Shown in pieces: positions 1 through 6,069 of a DNA stretch of 13,550 bases; the first letter of the stretch is position 1; every line of letters starts with the position of its first letter. The DNA comes from Campylobacterota bacterium. Lineage in GTDB: Bacteria; Campylobacterota; Campylobacteria; Campylobacterales; Sulfurovaceae. Position numbers and translations under genes: made by a program. Below the pieces are notes generated by a model. It made no database searches. It worked only from the letters and a program-made list of their open reading frames with translations, and had not been told where the DNA came from. Where the stretch lies: NCBI GenBank assembly GCA_015488875.1, contig WFMX01000184.1:1-13550 (forward strand), read 5' to 3'.

Positions 1-81
1 GTTTAGCAGAGGTCGAACGGTCACTATGCGGGGACACAGGTTTCATTCGCTTTGTTCACGAAACCAATGTCCCCTAACTGT
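1..81 (-). repeat. REPIN-like hairpin repeat, copy 1
   Basis: This stretch matches 2401-2481 at 70 of 81 aligned bases with no gaps, and matches 8847-8898 in the opposite orientation. Its core is an imperfect inverted repeat: GGGGACA (30-36) pairs with TGTCCCC (68-74), and GGTTTC (39-44) pairs with GAAACC (60-65), with a 2x2 internal mismatch and a 15-base loop. It lies just downstream of rarA. Size, palindromy, intergenic placement and GGGGACA/TGTCCCC ends resemble REP/REPIN elements mobilised by RAYT (Y1) transposases, but no such transposase gene is in the window, so the class is inferred. The left boundary may lie outside the window. Confidence 0.8.
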
Positions 82-152
82 ATCGTTTCTATATATCCAA
101 ATAGTGGAAACAGATAGAGTAGCTTAATTGGATTTTTTCGACAGGCTAAACC

Positions 153-1340
153 CTACCCTCTTCTACCTATCTTTATCTTCTTCATCCAATCATTGAGAGT
201 CTTCTCAAACCCCACTCCCCTGCTCTCATAAAAATGGAACTCTCTAGGCGAGTATGACTGCTCTACCCAGCCACCATAATCATGTGGGTAGAGGTACTCT
301 TTGCTATGGGTCTTTATGTGGTCTGGTATGGGGTAGACTGTGCCATCTTTGATGCTCTCTTGAGCTTTGTTGATAGCCATGTATGAGGAGTTTGATTTTG
401 GTGAAGATGCTAGATATATGAGTAGTTGAGATAGTGATATCCTAGCCTCTGGGTATCCTATGTGTTTGACTATATTGAGAGTGGAGCTGGCTAGATTGAG
501 AGCATTTGGGTTTGCGTTGCCTATATCTTCACTAGCTAGTATAGCCAATCTCCTAGCCAAAAACTCTGCTGGCTCTCCGCCCTCTATGAGTCTAGCTAGA
601 TAGTATAGTGCTGCATCTATGTCGCTACCTCTGATACTCTTGATCATAGCAGATGTCAGCTCATAGTGGCTATCATCTTCGCTACTGCCTGCTTGCATGG
701 CGTATGGTCGTATCTGCATTAAGGTCTCTACGCCCAATGGACTCTCTATGGAAGCACCGCTCTCTAGGAGATTGAGCATAGCCCTAGCATCACCAGTACT
801 AGAACTGACCAAGAACTCCATAGCAGACTCCTCCACTTCTAACGACTCTGATGTCACCACCATATCGAGATACCTCTTCATCTCTTCATCTTCTATATGG
901 TGAAGTTCAAAGATATGAGACCTAGAACGCATAGCAGATGTCATGGAGTAGTAGGGATTTTGAGTAGATGCCCCTATGATGAGAGCAGAGTTTTTCTCCA
1001 TAAAAGGCAGAAACACCTCTTGTTGGTTTTTGCTAAGTCTATGTATTTCATCTATAAATATGATAGGTTTTTGCAAGGCGTTTGTATACTCTTTGAATAT
1101 CTTACGAAGCTCTTCGACCTTTAGAGTAGTGGCATTCATCTCATAAAACGGTCTTTGCATAGTGCTAGCTATGATTCGTGACAATGTAGTCTTGCCACAT
1201 CCAGCAGGACCGTGAAAAAATGTATGCCCTAGAGTGCCTGATTCTATGAGCTTACGCAGGGGGGCATCTGTGGAAACTAAGTGCTGTTGTCCCACGATAT
1301 CGTCGAGCTTTTTTGGTCTATATTTGATAGCTAAGTTCAT
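153..1340 (-). CDS. rarA: Replication-associated recombination protein A (AAA+ ATPase, RarA/MgsA)
   Basis: This is a clamp-loader-like AAA+ ATPase of the RarA/MgsA/WRNIP1 family, which acts in the cytoplasm on stalled replication forks. Walker A GPAGCGKT is at residues 44-51, Walker B IIFIDE at 93-98 (followed by IHR), and a sensor-1 type segment GASTQNP at 123-129. The C-terminal part, including SEDIGNANP, fits the MgsA C-terminal oligomerisation region. At 395 residues it is somewhat shorter than the E. coli protein (about 447). The ATG lies three bases after the rluB stop, with no strong Shine-Dalgarno, so translation is probably coupled to rluB. No terminator is visible downstream; the hairpin repeat follows within about 70 bases. 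The assignment is secure; the exact role in this organism is inferred from the family. Confidence 0.95.
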   Translation of the reverse strand: MNLAIKYRPKKLDDIVGQQHLVSTDAPLRKLIESGTLGHTFFHGPAGCGKTTLSRIIASTMQRPFYEMNATTLKVEELRKIFKEYTNALQKPIIFIDEIHRLSKNQQEVFLPFMEKNSALIIGASTQNPYYSMTSAMRSRSHIFELHHIEDEEMKRYLDMVVTSESLEVEESAMEFLVSSSTGDARAMLNLLESGASIESPLGVETLMQIRPYAMQAGSSEDDSHYELTSAMIKSIRGSDIDAALYYLARLIEGGEPAEFLARRLAILASEDIGNANPNALNLASSTLNIVKHIGYPEARISLSQLLIYLASSPKSNSSYMAINKAQESIKDGTVYPIPDHIKTHSKEYLYPHDYGGWVEQSYSPREFHFYESRGVGFEKTLNDWMKKIKIGRRG

Positions 1341-1343
1341 AAG

Positions 1344-2246
1344 TCACTTGACTTTTTTGGCATCTTTTTTCGCCTTTTTTCTTGCCTCTCGCTTCCTCTG
1401 TATCTTTGCTTTTTTCTTCTCGTCTAGCTTTTTGGATTCTCTCTCCTCTGCTAATTTCTCTTTTTTTATATTTTCTTGCTTTAGCTTGGCTCTATCTATC
1501 TGCTTTAGATAATCATAGAGATCGCTATACTCTCTTCTGGTATAGTATCTTGTCTTATTGGTAGGGAGATTATTGAGTCCTATATCACCGAAGGATATCC
1601 TCTTCAAGTCCAACACTTCAGCCCCAAAGTGTGCAAAAAAGCGTCTAAGCTCTCTATTTTGCCCCTCTGATATAGTCACCCTTATCTTTGTGAAGCTCTT
1701 GCCCTCAGAACGCAACTCAAAGCTATCAAAAGGAGCAAACTCCATAGAGGTGATGCGACTCTTTTCGTGTCCGCCTGCTCTTGCGTCATTGAGCATAAGC
1801 CCATCTCTCATGGCATCTATCATCTCTTGAGTCAATGGCTTATCTATCTTTAGATTGTATGTTCTAGGTATACTGCTCTTCATAAGCTTGTCTGCTACAT
1901 CAGGAGAGTCCGTGAGTATCAGTAGCCCCTCTGAAGCATAGTCTAGCCTACCCACAGGTATAAAGTGCCTAAACTTCCCTGGCAATTTATGGTATATGGT
2001 AGTTCTCTCTCTATCGTCTCTTTTGGTGACTAGTACGCCCTTTGGTTTGTTGTAGACTATGACTGTGAGTTCTGTGCGTACCTTGATGGCTCTACCCTTG
2101 ACCTCTACGAAATCATCATACTCTACTTCATAGCCAAACTCTTTGATAACCTTGCGGTTGATGGTGACTTCACCCTCTTCTATGAGCCTATCGGCATCTC
2201 TTCGCGAATATTTACTATTGTGTGATATATATTTGTTGAGTCTCAT
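1344..2246 (-). CDS. rluB: RsuA/RluB-family rRNA pseudouridine synthase with Lys-rich tail
   Basis: This enzyme isomerises a specific uridine to pseudouridine in ribosomal RNA. An S4 RNA-binding domain fills about residues 1-50 (MRLNKYISHNSKYSRRDADR start). The catalytic domain follows, with YNKPKG at 65-70 and the signature GRLDYASEGL at 99-108; D102 is the expected catalytic aspartate. EGQNRELRRFF near residue 195 is a typical family motif. The last 50 or so residues are a strongly basic, Lys/Arg/Glu-rich tail with no recognisable fold, probably an RNA contact. The start is supported by AGGAG five bases upstream of the ATG and a TATAAT box at 2272-2277. It is the first gene of a two-gene unit with rarA. 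RluB is the likeliest member; RsuA or RluE specificity cannot be excluded from sequence reading alone. Confidence 0.88.
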   Translation of the reverse strand: MRLNKYISHNSKYSRRDADRLIEEGEVTINRKVIKEFGYEVEYDDFVEVKGRAIKVRTELTVIVYNKPKGVLVTKRDDRERTTIYHKLPGKFRHFIPVGRLDYASEGLLILTDSPDVADKLMKSSIPRTYNLKIDKPLTQEMIDAMRDGLMLNDARAGGHEKSRITSMEFAPFDSFELRSEGKSFTKIRVTISEGQNRELRRFFAHFGAEVLDLKRISFGDIGLNNLPTNKTRYYTRREYSDLYDYLKQIDRAKLKQENIKKEKLAEERESKKLDEKKKAKIQRKREARKKAKKDAKKVK

Positions 2247-2271
2247 ACATACTCCTATCTATTGTTGTGTA

Positions 2272-2277
2272 ATTATA
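2272..2277 (-). promoter_or_regulatory. -10 box for rluB-rarA
   Basis: Read on the minus strand this is a perfect TATAAT, placing a start about 20 bases upstream of the rluB ATG. I see no good -35 hexamer at 16-18 bases, which is common in Campylobacterota sigma-70 promoters. Confidence 0.55.
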
Positions 2278-2400
2278 CAACTATTTTTATATTTGTTACT
2301 TGCTTGTCATGTGAATGATGGATGTGCTTATGAAAAGATTAGTCGATCTGTTTTTGGAAAGTTCCCAATGCCGCCAGAACTCGGCTAAGATACAACTGTG

Positions 2401-2481
2401 TTGTAGTCGAGGACAAACGGTCACTATACGGGGACACAGGTTTCATTCGCTTCGCTCACAAAACCAATATCCCCTAACTGT
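2401..2481 (-). repeat. REPIN-like hairpin repeat, copy 2
   Basis: This is a second copy of the repeat at 1-81, in the same orientation, in the gap between the 3' end of the lipoprotein gene and the rluB promoter. The substitutions inside the stem (bases corresponding to copy-1 positions 60 and 69) turn G-C pairs into G-U/G-T wobbles when read on the minus strand, whereas on the plus strand they give C-A mismatches. The hairpin is therefore kept on the minus strand only. Confidence 0.82.
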
Positions 2482-2513
2482 TGGGCATATAGTAGTCAAT
2501 ATACCTACTTACT

Positions 2514-2708
2514 CTACTTTAGGTTGTTGAGATTTTGAAGATCTTGAGTGGATAGATTGTTTGAGATCTCATATGCATCTGCTTTTGCTGCATTATCCAT
2601 CTTCCTATCATAACTATTGTACGAGGAGTTGTAATTGTCTTCTGCGCAACCACTAAATAAAATAGCCACAAATACTATAGCCATAAGTAAATTTAACTTT
2701 TTTTTCAT
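2514..2708 (-). CDS. Small putative lipoprotein (64 aa)
   Basis: The protein begins MKKKLNLLMAIVFVAILF and continues to a lipobox ending in C21 (LFSGC), the site for lipidation and signal peptidase II cleavage. The mature part is only about 44 residues, rich in Asn, Ser, Tyr and Asp (for example NYNSSYNSYD), with an Ala/Leu-rich C-terminal segment that could be helical. AAGGA six bases before the ATG and an extended -10 (TGTTATAAT, 2731-2739) support expression as a single gene. No family is recognised. Because Asp does not occupy the position after Cys in a clear retention pattern, outer-membrane versus inner-membrane placement is open. Confidence comes from the signal, the ribosome-binding site and the promoter, not from homology. 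Confidence 0.7.
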   Translation of the reverse strand: MKKKLNLLMAIVFVAILFSGCAEDNYNSSYNSYDRKMDNAAKADAYEISNNLSTQDLQNLNNLK

Positions 2709-3013
2709 TTGATATCCTTTTTTGCTTATGATTATAACACTATTTGGTTAAAAAGAAGGCAGAAGCCTTGTTGTTTGCTCCTCGTTGGTATTGGTGTGAT
2801 ATTAGGGTTTGCATCACTTTACTGTCTTAATGGCTTGGATGAGCATCTTATACCATTGGCACGACTCTTTGCCTCTGGCTTATCGCTATCTCTATAGTGA
2901 TTGCTGCACAGCAGTTTAGGTTTAACCGTAAGCAGTCAGAGGTTGGCAATCAAATGAATTATCTCAGATCGGTACTTTTTACTAGCTTGAGTTGCCAAGC
3001 CGCTTCTCCCTGA
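2709..3013 (+). pseudogene. Possible frameshifted remnant of a small membrane protein
   Basis: Two adjacent plus-strand frames each encode a hydrophobic, membrane-like stretch. The first (to the stop at 2895-2897) contains CLLLVGIGVILGFASLYCL and continues NGLDEHLIP. The second (open 2843-3013) contains CLWLIAISIVIAAQQF followed by a basic, polar stretch RFNRKQSEVGNQ. Joined by a shift near 2845-2860 they would give a two-helix protein with a cytoplasmic tail, interrupted by the 3' end of the convergent gene at 2959. The first frame opens only with a TTG and has no clear ribosome-binding site. I read this as a decayed gene piece, but chance hydrophobic frames cannot be ruled out. Confidence 0.3.
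2731..2739 (-). promoter_or_regulatory. Extended -10 promoter for the small lipoprotein gene
   Basis: On the minus strand the bases read TGTTATAAT, a perfect extended -10 element, about 22 bases upstream of the lipoprotein ATG. No convincing -35 is present. Confidence 0.6.
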
Positions 3014-3825
3014 ACCAATTTGTATTGCAACTGTCGTGTGCCACCTGTTGGGCAACAGTTTGGATCATCCTTTAGATAGACAGGAAAGCGTCTTGCGAGC
3101 ATATCCTCTATCAGTGTGAACTCATCATGTCCCATGTATCCAACGCTCTCTTTTTTATCATCTTCTAATGGTGCCAGATGGATTTCGGAGAGCGACTTTT
3201 TGTCATTGGTCGAATATGCTACCAATGAACCGTAAGCACCAGACCCAGCAGAAGTCACATAGATATAAATCTCTGGGGAGCCATCATGGTTCAAGTCTCC
3301 CACCTCTGCATTTAGCACGGAGCCGTCAATCTCTTGTTTGATAAGCTGATTGACCTCTTCAAGTCCAGAAGGCGTAATGGTCAATTGATTTAGAGAGCCT
3401 TCATTGGTCGCTTGCACATGAAAGCTAATACCATTAAGTTTCAAGACTTTGTCGAACTCCTTAGGAGTGTTTCCATCTAGTGGCTCTTTTTTTAAAGGCA
3501 AGTCGTATCTCTTTGTAAGCTCGTCGATCCGCAAGTTGTATTTGTCAACCATACACTTTTTCTCATCTGACTCCTTCTGGCACTCATTTCGACCTTTGAT
3601 CCAGCCTCTCTGCCCTACTCTGAGCTTGTCGCTTTTGGGAGCTTTTGAGAGTGCTTTTTTATAGATACTTGCCAATTTATTATCAAGATCCATAAGCTGA
3701 TCGGAAGCACAGATATATCCCTCCGATGAATCCTTTTTGACTTTGGTACAATCAAAACTCGGCTGATTGGCGTATGTGGCGGTTACTAGAAGTGGCACCG
3801 CCAATGTGAAGTAGCAAAATTTCAT
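2959..3825 (-). CDS. Periplasmic protein: LprI-like (DUF1311) plus PliI-like lysozyme-inhibitor domain
   Basis: A signal peptide ends near A19 (VTATYA). Residues about 22-110 match the DUF1311/LprI N-terminal pattern: cysteines at 26, 39, 82 and 91, DLDNKLASIYKKAL, and a W-x-x-x-R-N-E-C segment. The C-terminal half carries VGDLNHDGSPEIYIYVTSAG then GSGAYGSLVAYS, which resembles the PliI i-type lysozyme inhibitor core (DxDGDxxxEI then SGS). A CCPTGG motif lies near the C-terminus. Both parts belong to families tied to lysozyme inhibition, so the likely role is defence of peptidoglycan against host or competitor lysozyme in the periplasm. GAGGAG five bases before the ATG and an extended -10 at 3855-3863 support the start. 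Domain identity is by motif memory, not search; inhibitory activity is inferred. Confidence 0.75.
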   Translation of the reverse strand: MKFCYFTLAVPLLVTATYANQPSFDCTKVKKDSSEGYICASDQLMDLDNKLASIYKKALSKAPKSDKLRVGQRGWIKGRNECQKESDEKKCMVDKYNLRIDELTKRYDLPLKKEPLDGNTPKEFDKVLKLNGISFHVQATNEGSLNQLTITPSGLEEVNQLIKQEIDGSVLNAEVGDLNHDGSPEIYIYVTSAGSGAYGSLVAYSTNDKKSLSEIHLAPLEDDKKESVGYMGHDEFTLIEDMLARRFPVYLKDDPNCCPTGGTRQLQYKLVQGEAAWQLKLVKSTDLR

Positions 3826-3854
3826 TTTTTCTCCTCATATAATAAGTTGAATGA

Positions 3855-3863
3855 ATTATATCA
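3855..3863 (-). promoter_or_regulatory. Extended -10 promoter for the LprI/PliI gene
   Basis: On the minus strand this reads TGATATAAT, a perfect extended -10, about 30 bases upstream of the ATG at 3825. Confidence 0.6.
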
Positions 3864-3968
3864 TAACTCTACTGTCTCATCTGCTATCGTTTATTTACTG
3901 CGTTGGTGAAACACTCAACTTTGGATCCCCCATAGCTCTATTGTTTGCAAATAGTCGATAAATCAATC

Positions 3969-4289
3969 CTATGCGATTGTAACTCCACTACTCTGATCAT
4001 CTATATGTATAGCTAGCCACAAAGTACCCGATAGTGTCTCTATGACTCTATGTGGTGCTTTGGCTGGTATGAGCAGGGTGTCGCCTTTGTGCAATTTTAT
4101 CATTTGAGATTCTAGCTCTAGTGTAGCTTTGCCATCTATGACTACTATCCACTCATCCTCATCTTGCATGTAGACTTTATGGTCTGCACTGTCGGAGCTT
4201 ACTATCCGTACTATTTTGATGCCTTTATGCTGCAGTAGAGTGTCAAACTTTTCACCTACTTTTGGAGCTGTATAGTCATATAGGTTCAT
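3969..4289 (-). CDS. Small single-domain cupin protein
   Basis: A 106-residue cupin-2 type beta-barrel. Motif 1 is represented by EDEWIVVIDGKATLEL, which keeps the Glu and Gly but lacks the usual HxH metal ligands. Motif 2 is GDTLLIPAKAPHRV, which keeps the Pro and the His. With two metal ligands missing, a standard dioxygenase or isomerase activity is doubtful. The ATG at 4289 shares its A with the TGA stop of the riboflavin synthase gene (TGATG), so the two are almost certainly translationally coupled; a TTG one codon upstream is a weaker alternative. There is no separate Shine-Dalgarno. The coupling suggests a role linked to flavin supply, but no function can be assigned from sequence. No terminator is visible after it. 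Confidence 0.82.
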   Translation of the reverse strand: MNLYDYTAPKVGEKFDTLLQHKGIKIVRIVSSDSADHKVYMQDEDEWIVVIDGKATLELESQMIKLHKGDTLLIPAKAPHRVIETLSGTLWLAIHIDDQSSGVTIA

Positions 4290-4906
4290 CAATAGCTCAT
4301 CTGCATCTTGTCTACATCATCCCAACTCATCGACTTTTGTATAGTTCTAAACTGAAGTATATGGTCTATGTATCGAGCAAATAGATCAGTCTCTATGTTG
4401 ACTAGCGTACCTATCTTATAATCCTTGATGAGCGTCTCTCTTAGGGTATGTGGTATGATCGTGAGACGGAAGCTATCACTGTATACATCATTTATAGTAA
4501 GGCTTATACCATCTATGGTGATGGAGCCTTTGGGTATGATATATGCTATATGCTTGGAGTCTACACCTATGATGAAATCTGTGGCATTACTGCGAGATTT
4601 TATCTCTCTCACTACCCCTACACAATCGACATGCCCCTGCACTATATGACCTTCGAACCTATCGTCTAGTTGCATAGCAGGCTCCATATGCACCCTACCC
4701 CTAATCTTGCTTTCGTCTATGATGGAGCGAGTCTCGTCAGCCAATTCAAGGTCAAAACCATCAGAGTTGACTTTAATGACTGTGAGACATACGCCATTTA
4801 TGGCGATACTATCACCTATCTTTGCTATATAGCTTGACTTGATGGTCAGTATATTGTTTCTGTAGCTATTCACTGTAGCTATCTCGCGGATAAGACCTGT
4901 AAACAT
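4289..4906 (-). CDS. ribE: Riboflavin synthase (alpha subunit)
   Basis: This enzyme dismutates two molecules of 6,7-dimethyl-8-ribityllumazine to riboflavin and a pyrimidine product, the last step of riboflavin synthesis. The 205-residue product has the family's two lumazine-binding repeats: the first opens MFTGLIRE and contains SIAINGVCLTV; the second opens near FEGHIVQGHVDCVG and contains SITIDGISLTI. VNIETDLFARYI near the C-terminus is characteristic. The start is placed at MFTGLIRE because this is the near-invariant family N-terminus, AGGAG lies nine bases upstream, and an extended -10 box at 4937-4945 lies inside the upstream part of the longer open frame. The cupin gene follows with a one-base overlap. 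No FMN riboswitch was seen in the short leader. Confidence 0.95.
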   Translation of the reverse strand: MFTGLIREIATVNSYRNNILTIKSSYIAKIGDSIAINGVCLTVIKVNSDGFDLELADETRSIIDESKIRGRVHMEPAMQLDDRFEGHIVQGHVDCVGVVREIKSRSNATDFIIGVDSKHIAYIIPKGSITIDGISLTINDVYSDSFRLTIIPHTLRETLIKDYKIGTLVNIETDLFARYIDHILQFRTIQKSMSWDDVDKMQMSY

Positions 4907-4936
4907 GTGATGATACTCCTGCTTATGATATATGAC

Positions 4937-4945
4937 ATTATACCA
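4937..4945 (-). promoter_or_regulatory. Extended -10 promoter for ribE-cupin
   Basis: On the minus strand this reads TGGTATAAT, a perfect extended -10, giving a leader of about 25 bases before the ribE ATG at 4906. The leader is too short for an FMN riboswitch. Confidence 0.6.
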
Positions 4946-5015
4946 AACTATCAAAATTATTGCGTGACATTTATGGGCTAAGATAGATTTGTATGACTAT
5001 AAGGAGTATCGTAAA

Positions 5016-5978
5016 ATGTATTTAAAGATTATTATTATATTTGTACTTCTATCTCTATCTCTATCCGCAGATTGGAGCGAATACAAAAAACAGTTTATCA
5101 CAACGAGTGGTCAAGTTGTAGATGGGAGTGATAGCAATGCGACATACTCAAGAGCTATAGGATATACACTGTATTTAGCTTATAGGTTTCAAGACGATAC
5201 TACATTTCACAAAGTCTATAGATGGTATAGAAGAAATCTACACGAAAACTCATCAGGGCTTACACCCAAGAAGTGGAAAGGAGCTGATAAGGCAAATGAA
5301 TCTGATGGAGATATATGGATAGCTTATTCTATGTTGTTGATGGCAGAGAAGAGCTATGATGGTGAGTTGATGAGATTGGCACTAAAACACATAAGAGCTA
5401 TCAGAAAAAACCTAATCAAGTCAAGAGGCGGTAAACTATTTTTATTGCCTTCAAGCTATGGATATAGAGACAAAGATAAGATCATCATAAATCTCTCATA
5501 CTATAGGTTTGATATATTCGATAAATTTGCTGAAGTTGATGATCTTGATACATGGCGTAGATTGTCAAAAGATGGGGAGTGGCTACTGAACCATTCGCTT
5601 TTTACACCACTCAAGCTACACTCAGATTGGATAAGTGTAGATAAAAAACTATCTATAAAGTCAGCGAAAAATAGCTCATTTGGATATGATGCTATCCGCA
5701 TACCTCTAAATCTAATGCAGAGTTCACTGCCATCGAAATACAAACTACTATTGCCATATTTTAACTATGCGAAGATGATGCAAGATGGCAAATTACCATT
5801 GGGTACAGTGAAGTTAAGTAGTGGGGATATCCATATGTATGACTATAGCTTTGGACATTTGGCTATGTATGACAAATTGCTAAATAGAAATCTATTTAGC
5901 AAGCGTATGAAAAAGATGATGAAGAGTGGAAAGAAGAACTATTATGCATATGCACTATATATATTCTCTACCTTATAG
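5016..5978 (+). CDS. Secreted glycoside hydrolase family 8 (BcsZ-like) protein lacking the catalytic acid
   Basis: The 320-residue product has a signal peptide (IIIIFVLLSLSLSA, residues 5-18) and aligns along its length with BcsZ/endo-1,4-beta-glucanase D (GH8, alpha6/alpha6 barrel). Correspondences are GQVVDG (32-37) to the GRVID segment, a helix ending at W70 and N74-L75, ESDGDIWIAYSMLL (95-108) to SDADVWMAWSLL, and SSFGYDAIRIP (220-230) to SSYDAIR. The general base aspartate (D225) is present. The family's SEGQSYG, whose Glu is the proton donor, reads SRAIGYT here, so R46 stands where Glu is expected. Hydrolysis is therefore doubtful; polysaccharide binding or altered catalysis are possible. 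The ATG at 5016 is preferred over an upstream TTG because AAGGAG lies nine bases before it and the signal peptide then starts the protein. No cellulose synthase gene is adjacent. Confidence 0.82.
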   Translation: MYLKIIIIFVLLSLSLSADWSEYKKQFITTSGQVVDGSDSNATYSRAIGYTLYLAYRFQDDTTFHKVYRWYRRNLHENSSGLTPKKWKGADKANESDGDIWIAYSMLLMAEKSYDGELMRLALKHIRAIRKNLIKSRGGKLFLLPSSYGYRDKDKIIINLSYYRFDIFDKFAEVDDLDTWRRLSKDGEWLLNHSLFTPLKLHSDWISVDKKLSIKSAKNSSFGYDAIRIPLNLMQSSLPSKYKLLLPYFNYAKMMQDGKLPLGTVKLSSGDIHMYDYSFGHLAMYDKLLNRNLFSKRMKKMMKSGKKNYYAYALYIFSTL

Positions 5979-6029
5979 AAAAATTATGGCACAATATAAA
6001 GATATAAAAGTTTAATTTGCTTATCAATA

Positions 6030-6038
6030 TGTTATACT
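6030..6038 (+). promoter_or_regulatory. Extended -10 promoter for the 48-residue-repeat protein
   Basis: The bases TGTTATACT form an extended -10 element about 30 bases upstream of the ATG at 6070, suggesting the repeat protein has its own promoter rather than depending on the GH8 gene 91 bases upstream. No good -35 is seen. Confidence 0.45.
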
Positions 6039-6069
6039 AGTTTGAATAATTAACTATAAGGATAAGCAA

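Noticed and set aside
4448..4669. Plus-strand frame rich in Tyr opposite riboflavin synthase
   Set aside because: Antisense to conserved lumazine-binding repeats; no start signals.
4907..4954. N-terminal extension of riboflavin synthase
   Set aside because: The family begins MFTG, a good Shine-Dalgarno precedes that ATG, and an extended -10 box falls inside the extension.
4907..5015. FMN riboswitch upstream of riboflavin synthase
   Set aside because: The leader after the predicted promoter is only about 25 bases and no conserved RFN-element sequences are visible in the intergenic region.
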